The notes beneath the pieces were generated by a model. It was not told the origin of the DNA. It made no database searches and saw nothing but the letters and a program-made list of their open reading frames with translations. A DNA stretch of 64,000 bases, from positions 47,764,325 to 47,828,324 of the forward strand of contig JBCNJP010000006.1 in the NCBI GenBank assembly GCA_039602395.1. The letters run 5' to 3'. Below, piece after piece: positions 57,490 to 64,000 of the stretch. Made by a program: the position numbers and the translations under genes. The first letter of the stretch is position 1; each line of letters starts with the position of its first letter. Source of the stretch: Deinandra increscens subsp. villosa. Lineage: Eukaryota > Streptophyta > Magnoliopsida > Asterales > Asteraceae.

Positions 57490-60400
57490 AATGCGACGAT
57501 ATTAGAACAAACAGTCAGAGGTGCTCTACCTACACATAGCTGTCCCTACCAGTTATGACACTTCAAGTCAGTCACGTAGGTATATTATAAACTCGCGTTA
57601 TAATTTAGACTTATGGTAATTCAAAGTCAGTAGTTCCCTTCTGTATAAGACTACAAGAGACATGGATTTAATTCATTCTCTTTAGTGTTCAATCATTATA
57701 TTTCTCGTCCATCAGTTCGATGTGATCTAAGCAAACACAAAGTAAGTTTGGGTAAGACCTTACACTTAACACTTGGAACTAACAAGAGGGCCCACGACGT
57801 CTAGCTGTTGCATGATTAGTGCAAGAGTACAGAATCCTGTCTTGACTACATACAACTCCCACTAAGCTTCAGAACCATTCCCAAAAGTAGCCGTTATGAC
57901 TGGAGTTACGCGACGGCGTTAAGCTACGATCAAAGAACAGTCTTAGGCAAACGGGAGGTAGCATATGTATCTCAGGTCGAAGGATACCATTGAGTATACC
58001 ATTTAATCAAATATGTCTTATGATTAAATCCATGAAGACAATTTAATGCGAGTTACGTCGCAACATCATTCTGTAATGAGGTCTGTGAGTCTGGATAGTC
58101 AACCATTTGAGTCCAGACTCAGAATAGTCTTAGTTCAGGGCCGTTCCCACGATTCTGATCGACTACGAACATTTAGAATATTTGAAGATATTCATGGATA
58201 TTTAAAACATATAAAATTTGAACTCGTTGTGCAGAATTCGTGCTCTGCATCTACCCTTTTAGATCAGGTCGAATGATTTTGTGCAAACGTTAAAGTTTGA
58301 CTATCTAACACTAAATAGAACATTACTGTAGCGTAGAATTCAAGTACTACATAGTACTGTCAACTTATTAATCAAATTTGATTAAAAAAAAGCTATGAAT
58401 TCAATGCTATGTTCTTAGTCTGTGTTTTGGCATTGCCTGATTAAAATGTTTCATTAGTTTTAGTGTTTATCATGAACAGTAAAACTGCTTCAGTGAATTT
58501 GAATTTGTGACAAAACTTGTGCCCTTGGTGTGCACATGGGTTACTATGTTATCACGTGAGCATGTTAATGGATTATTTGTAGGATCCAATCAACCTTCCT
58601 GAATGTACCGTCACATTCATGATTCAAAATATCACTCAAGGCGGCTTTATCATTCAGTGAGTACCAGACGGTACTAGTCATGAACATTTTTCATCGTTAG
58701 AAACTGTGATGATTTATTTTCCAGCTTATGTCATTATGTAATCTTTTACAGTGACATCAATACAATATCTATATATTGGATTACTTCCATCTCATATTAA
58801 GTATGATACGGCTCGTTTCAAGAAATTGATCAAATCTGTGGATGCTCTTCCAGAGATGGATTCAATTATGGGTGTTCTTGAAACTTGGAGATAAGTTGAG
58901 GTTTCATTTGAGTTTAATCCAGTAAACTTCAATCAACTTTGGATCAACACATAATCTCTATCTCAATAAGGATTAGTGGTGATGCTCCCACTTACTTTAT
59001 GTAGACCATGCATTCCTTTAATCATCTTTTTTTTCAAACCATATGGATATTTGTTTGCAAGATAAATCTTTAGCAAATACTTCTCGTTACCAAGAACAAA
59101 ATCGTTTAGTTTCATATAAATGGTATGGATCTAATTGATTAATATCCATACGTCATGTCAAATGCATGAGTTGGTAAGATGAAATCAAACTGCTTGAGTC
59201 TGATGGTATTCTTGATACAATCATGTTTATGTTTGAAAGGAATTGCGTACTTGACGCAATGATGATTATTATATCAGAATATATAGTCTGATTTATGATT
59301 GACAATTCAATCTGATGACTAACCAATGAAGGAAGATTTTAAAATAGTAAAATCGTCATCTACCTTGATGGGAGTCGTTAGTCATTTGGAATGCCAGCAT
59401 ACTTTCATTATAGCAACGATCGTTCGTTGTGAAAGGATGTTTGTCTAATAAGTATTGAGTGTTCTTAAGAGTTAATTTACAAAGTCCAATAGTTCCTTTT
59501 GAAACTAACATGCTTTTGAATAGAATCAGATATTCAATGATCTGATGATGGACGTGTATTACTCAAAATAGTCTATTGCAAGATTTCATCTTGGAATCTA
59601 ATTTTGAGTATGCAAGTGATCAGTGAAGAGGTGTTTCGTGGGTATGCGGTATGAAACCCAATCCTTAGGATATAAGCAACAAATGCTCAATAGGAATATA
59701 ACACATATGAGTACAAGCTAGTTGACTTTCAAGGTGATGCATGTATATATATCTATTTATGACCATGATGGTCACGTGCACAAGACTTAGTGCAATCATA
59801 CTATAATCATTCAAGTGATTATATTGTGTCTGCATAGAAGGTAATTTGAACTCTTCCAAACAAGCGTTTGAACTCAGCAAAGGTCCCATTGTTTGAGCTG
59901 ACAAAATCGAGAAAAGCGATTTCATGAAAAATCCAATTTGATTTAATGAACTCCTGAGCTATGTGATTCTAAACCTAGAGGTTTTAATTCACCATAGGTA
60001 ATCATTCCTGTTGTATCAAGTATGATGAGAATGTAAGAAATCATAGTGATAATGGGATTTGGGAGGACAAACGTCCTTCCATTCGCATTATACTAGTCTT
60101 ATGTTCATTAGATCAAGAGTACCAGGTATAGCATCATGTTATATAAGTTTAAATCTAATCTAGCAACCAAGTGAAAACATTTTCAAGCACAGATATATCA
60201 TACATATCAAGTAAGTTTAAACGAAAAACTTAGTGCATGTCAACATTCAAATAAAAGCAAAATTATATCCATCCTGGACCCGCCAGGGAAACAAGCAAGT
60301 TGTTTAACGATACCACCAAGAAATCAAAGTACGACATGAACTTTATTCAAAGTTTTCAAGCACGCAAATGGGTCATGTCTTGTTGGTTTTGCTTCCAACG

Positions 60401-60499
60401 ACTTCATGTTCCTACAAATGTGAAGTATGTCAAGCATATATTTTGAAGGATCAATTGAAGTGGTTTATAATATAAGGTTACACATATATACCTCCGGAA
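57490..60499 (-). other. Long non-coding interior of copia F
   Basis: Three kilobases with no recognisable protease, integrase, RT or RNase H on either strand and only short open frames. Between a gag knuckle and a polypurine tract, this suggests a non-autonomous element that lost or never had pol. Confidence 0.45.
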
Positions 60500-60680
60500 G
60501 TTCCAGCATCGGCCTTCTTCCCTTTCGCCTTGGCAAGATAATTCGGGCAGCTTCTTCTCCAGTGCCCCATCTTATTGAATTCAAAGCATTGGCGCTGATC
60601 TGGTGGCGGCACTTTGGATGCCTTTGACTTGCCTTTGCCGGAGCTATTAGAGCATCTGGCAGCATTCTTGCCTTTCTTCC
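60500..60680 (-). pseudogene. Copia F gag zinc-knuckle fragment
   Basis: On the minus strand GKGKSKASKVPPPDQ is followed by CFEFNKMGHWRRSCPNYL, a copia CCHC knuckle (CX2CX4HX4C) whose second Cys is Phe, then AKAKGKKADAGTSG. This basic-then-GTSG context is typical of copia gag just before protease. It is cut off at 60681 by an LTR. Confidence 0.65.
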
Positions 60681-62164
60681 TGTAACATCCCGAACTTCAT
60701 GATGATTTGATTGTATTGTTTATTTATGTTTTTATTCGGGTTGTGGGTTGAATAAGCGGGTGTTGTCGTTAATCAAAGTTATCTAGCGGAAAACATTAGT
60801 TACTAAGTTAACTTTAGTGACTAATAGATTAATAAGAAGAAATTGAGGGTTTTATGTGTAAATAGGGACTTGTGGGAATAATTGATGATGTGGTAATATA
60901 AGAGGGACTAGAATTTTAATTTATTGAAAAAAATAAAAGTCTGTAAATTCCCTTGGGGAGGAGGTCGCGACAGAGAGAGGGTGAAGAGGGAGAACAAGTT
61001 CTTAAGGAAGACCCCAAATTGAGGTTCTTAGTGGTAGAATTTCGCTAGGGAAATCCAAATTTCAGCTTAGGGAGGCTTATAATTCTTGATTTTGGGCTCT
61101 CCATTGTGTAGGGTGATTTTATGGGTTTTGTCTAGAGATCAAATTGGTGTTGAAATCTGAATTGAACATGTGTTATTGTGGCTAGATGAAGCTAAATCCT
61201 ACCTTGCGTGATTGATTTTGTGTGTGACTAGTAGAAATTGTGGTGGGGTTAAACCCCACCTTATAGAAATCAACATCCATGGAGATTGGATGGTTTGGTT
61301 TGGTTAATTGGGCTTCATATATGCTAATAGACTTGATAATAGTGTTTAATCTAGTGCAAAAGCTGAAACTTGATGAACTATGATGAAAAAAATGGATGGA
61401 ATGGAAATTTGTAGGCTATTTATCAAGAAGAAAACAATGTGTGCACACTAGGTGCTTGATGAAATGCTTAAATAAGAATGATAAGTTGTATATACTGGAT
61501 TCATGAGCTTGATTGAGTGATGATTTGTGGATTGTGTAAATTATGAATGTGTAATGGTATACTAAGCCATGAATGATCATAGGTGGAGCGGGAGGAATCT
61601 CGGGTCACCAACGGGAAGGCAAGGTAAAATCCTAAAGGTAACATGTAGCGGTTACGAAATAGCGGTAGGAATGAAATTATTTCCTTCATTTAATTTAGAT
61701 ATAGATACGATGTGATTCTCGATGGTTAGGAACTAAGGTAAAGGATTCGATATGAATCCTAAATAATTGAATTGGATCGTTGACTCATTGGGTTGAGCTG
61801 AAAATGAAAGAGGATCCAAGGATAATACTTGGATACGATTGGGGATTTTGGGTAATCATGATCCTAGATTGCACCTTCGGGTGGAGATTGTGAGTTGGCA
61901 TAAGTTTACTTGTGCCAAGGAAAGAATATGTGAATGGAGAGGGATATGAAATTGCTAGTTCGTCTAGCAAGAGTGTGTTGGAGTTAATGGGTCAACGGGT
62001 TGGAATGGGTTTATTAACGTTTTCACACTTGTTATGTAACCCTTTGTGCAAGTAGAAATTGAAGCCCATTTTATGGAATGATCTCATGTTGTATGAGATT
62101 CAAAGAAGTGGTGGAAGTTAAGATTTTTTTTAAAGCTTTTGGTGAGGGGGCAGAATCTGCAATT

Positions 62165-62290
62165 CGTAGGCTACGGATCAGGGTAGCCTACGACTTGCAC
62201 CTTCCTGTCCAAGGCAGAATTTCTGATATGTAGGCTACGAATCATGTGCAGCCTACGAATTTTGCAATATGTCCAGTTCTCTTAAAAAGG
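62165..62290 (+). promoter_or_regulatory. Inverted GTAGGCTAC pairs and TATA-like box in LTR E
   Basis: CGTAGGCTAC (62165-62174), 8 bases, GTAGCCTACG (62183-62192) is a perfect pair. A second pair, GTAGGCT (62230-62236) and AGCCTAC (62250-62256), follows. CTTAAAAAGG at 62281-62290 is TATA-like, 24 bp further on. Confidence 0.6.
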
Positions 62291-62490
62291 GTGTATTGTG
62301 CTTATTGAGAAGTTAAAGCTCTCGAGGTAACATTTAAGAGTGATTTAGATTTTACGAAGTATACATATGTGTAGTTGATGCTAGCAAAGACATCCACCTA
62401 GAAATGGTGTAGAAACGAATGATAAATGATTGTTTATAGAATGGAGTGATGTTATGTGGTTGAGTAATATGACCCATTTGTTTATGTGAT

Positions 62491-62494
<4 letters not shown>

Positions 62495-62534
<40 letters not shown>
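62495..62534. repeat. (TA)20 microsatellite
   Basis: Uninterrupted 40-bp TA dinucleotide run inside LTR E. Confidence 0.95.
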
Positions 62535-62535
<1 letters not shown>

Positions 62536-62694
62536 TGAAGTATGTTAAATGTAAGAATGTGTTAACTGAGCGGTGGAGATAGTATCGTAGCGAATCACCC
62601 GTTAGGGGAAATACAGTAGATGAAAGCACATGTATATGTGGAATATGTTTAATGATTGGTGTGAGGGTAAATTTAATGGATTAGAGTGTGTTTA

Positions 62695-62935
62695 TGTGGA
62701 GTATTATAATGTGACCCGTTTGGGTAAAGATGAATGTATATCACCTTGCGTATTATACTAAAAGTTTTAATGTGATAGTTTGAAGTATTTGTGTGTGTTA
62801 TTCTAAAGCTGTAATGAGACCGTTTGGGTAGAGATGAATGTATATCACTTTGTGTGTTATACTAAAGTTGTAATGTGACTGTTTGGGTATCTTGTGTGTG
62901 ATATACTTAAGGTTGTGATGTGACAAGTAGTGGTT
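62695..62935. repeat. Imperfect tandem repeat in LTR E
   Basis: Three to four units built from GACCGTTTGGGTA, GATGAATGTATATCAC, TTGTGTGTTATACTAAAG and TGTAATGTGAC, with some parts skipped in places. Confidence 0.7.
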
Positions 62936-63527
62936 TACTTGTTGTCGTAGTAAATATGATTGTTTCCTAATTATGATTTAGACCTTCAGGGAATGGGATT
63001 ATTGGTTGGCTTGTGATGAGTATATTGAAATTGTTTTGAACTCAACTTGAATTAGTTGGGATGATGATCATTGGGTTGAGCTGAAAGGATAGAAGAAGTT
63101 AAAGGTGATGTTTGGATATGATTCCTAAAACCAAGTGTGGTTCTAGGCGATACGTTTACTACAGGCAGTCGGGAAACCTTGTTGTTTTCTCATTTTATCG
63201 TTATGTATTGTGTGTCTACTGCATTGGGTCTTCATTACTAACGTGACTAGTATTGTGATGACAGGTAACTAAGGATTGCACGGGCCATGATCGAGTCAAG
63301 TCGATAAAGAACCGGACACATGTCATTTGGAATTTGTTACGTTAGTCTTTTATTTAGAATGTTTTTAAATGCGTACTCTCTCTAAGCAATGTCGTGGAAT
63401 ATTAAAGCTGGATTTTTCATAAATAATACATTCATGATGGAAATTGTGGAGCGAAAGTAATGAAATTTTCAAATACATATTTTCACGAGTCTAACTGTCA
63501 GTCGTTGCGGATTAGGACCTTACAAGG

Positions 63528-63540
63528 TGGTATCAGAGCC
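63528..63540 (+). other. Element E primer binding site
   Basis: TGGTATCAGAGCC, an exact Met-tRNA type site. Confidence 0.9.
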
Positions 63541-63727
63541 GAGGTTTGAGGGATTCAAGTGTCATGTTGGCACTTGAACTCAAACCAAGTGCTCATGGGA
63601 TGGTAAGGGTGTTTGGTTGAAGGCTCGATCATGTGACCCGATAAGTGTTTTAAGCTATGAAATTAATGATGTTAATCGTGTGGTTTGATAAATAAGTTAT
63701 GATGATGACCTCGGTGGTTGAATTGAA

Positions 63728-64000
63728 AACTGAATATGATTGTAAAGCTGTGATTATGTATGTGCGGTAAAGCTAAATATGAATGTAATGCTACGAGTGT
63801 GTATGTGCGGTAAAGCTGAATATGATTGTAAAGTTGTGAGTGTGTATGTGCCGTAAAGTTGAATATGATTGTAAAGTTTTGAGTGTGTATGTGCGCTAAA
63901 GCTGAATATGATTGAAAGATGTGATTGTATTTGTGCGGTAAAACGGAATACGATTGTAAATCTATGATTGTGTATGTGCGGTAAAGTTGAATATGATTAT
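63728..64000 (+). repeat. Leader minisatellite of element E, about 43-bp unit
   Basis: About six units of TGAATATGATTGTAAAG plus GTGTGTATGTGCGGTAAAG, continuing past the window edge, 190 bp after the primer site. Confidence 0.85.

Larger units (their letters stand above)
60681..63524 (+). mobile_element. 5' LTR of Ty3 element E
   Basis: Begins TGTAACATCCC and ends ACCTTACA just before AGG and a Met-tRNA primer site; 2,844 bp. The body of the element lies beyond the window. No gene is inside. Confidence 0.75.

Overview
The window is about 64 kb of AT-rich plant intergenic DNA, made almost entirely of nested, broken retrotransposons. I find no host protein gene, no intact tRNA or rRNA gene and no CRISPR array. 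The element mix is typical of a large eudicot genome: a Sirevirus-type Ty1/copia with a long gag and a post-pol gene, chromodomain-type Ty3/gypsy elements with LTRs over 2 kb, Ale-like copia, and L1-like LINEs carrying a DUF4283-type ORF1. I infer Asteraceae as the best guess. This rests on family resemblance only, and no species can be named.

Layout. Positions 1-5167 are an old Ty3-type LTR interrupted by a 2,552-bp solo LTR (1757-4308) with a perfect 5-bp target duplication. 5168-8039 holds two Sirevirus-like fragments in opposite orientations; the plus-strand one carries an LTR, a primer site and a LINE tail. 8040-14301 is a Ty3 LTR interrupted by an Ale-like copia on the minus strand (8978-14102), which itself carries a second LINE tail. 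14302-14607 is the start of another Ty3 LTR. 14608-28819 is a 14-kb Sirevirus: the 3' remnant of one copy, then LTR, leader, gag, protease, integrase, RT-RNase H, a promoter-like spacer, a post-pol coiled-coil gene and the 3' LTR. 28820-31620 is the 5' half of a minus-strand LINE. 31621-33566 is mostly unassigned.

33567-46021 contains Ty3 element A, a 1-kb near-identical repeat of part of A fused to a Sirevirus scrap and to the end of an LTR of element B, and then element B. 46022-55248 is minus-strand Ty3 element C, whose LTRs carry tRNA-like A-box/B-box modules. 55249-56780 is the 3' end of Ty3 element D, interrupted by a short non-LTR insertion with a restriction-like-endonuclease-type C terminus. 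56781-60680 is a copia fragment (F) on the minus strand. 60681-64000 is the LTR, primer site and repetitive leader of another Ty3 element (E).

How the parts relate. Every coding region is damaged by stops, frameshifts or deletions, so any mobility would need proteins supplied in trans. The most interesting signals are non-coding. (i) Five unrelated LTRs each carry their own short palindrome just upstream of a TATA-like box. (ii) The Sirevirus repeats its LTR palindrome design, with a TATA box, inside the element just before its post-pol gene, as if that gene had its own promoter. (iii) Three different LTRs share a two-palindrome module whose arms covary. (iv) Element C's LTR contains spaced tRNA-like pol III box pairs. 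Alignments below were done by eye; no database search or folding program was run.
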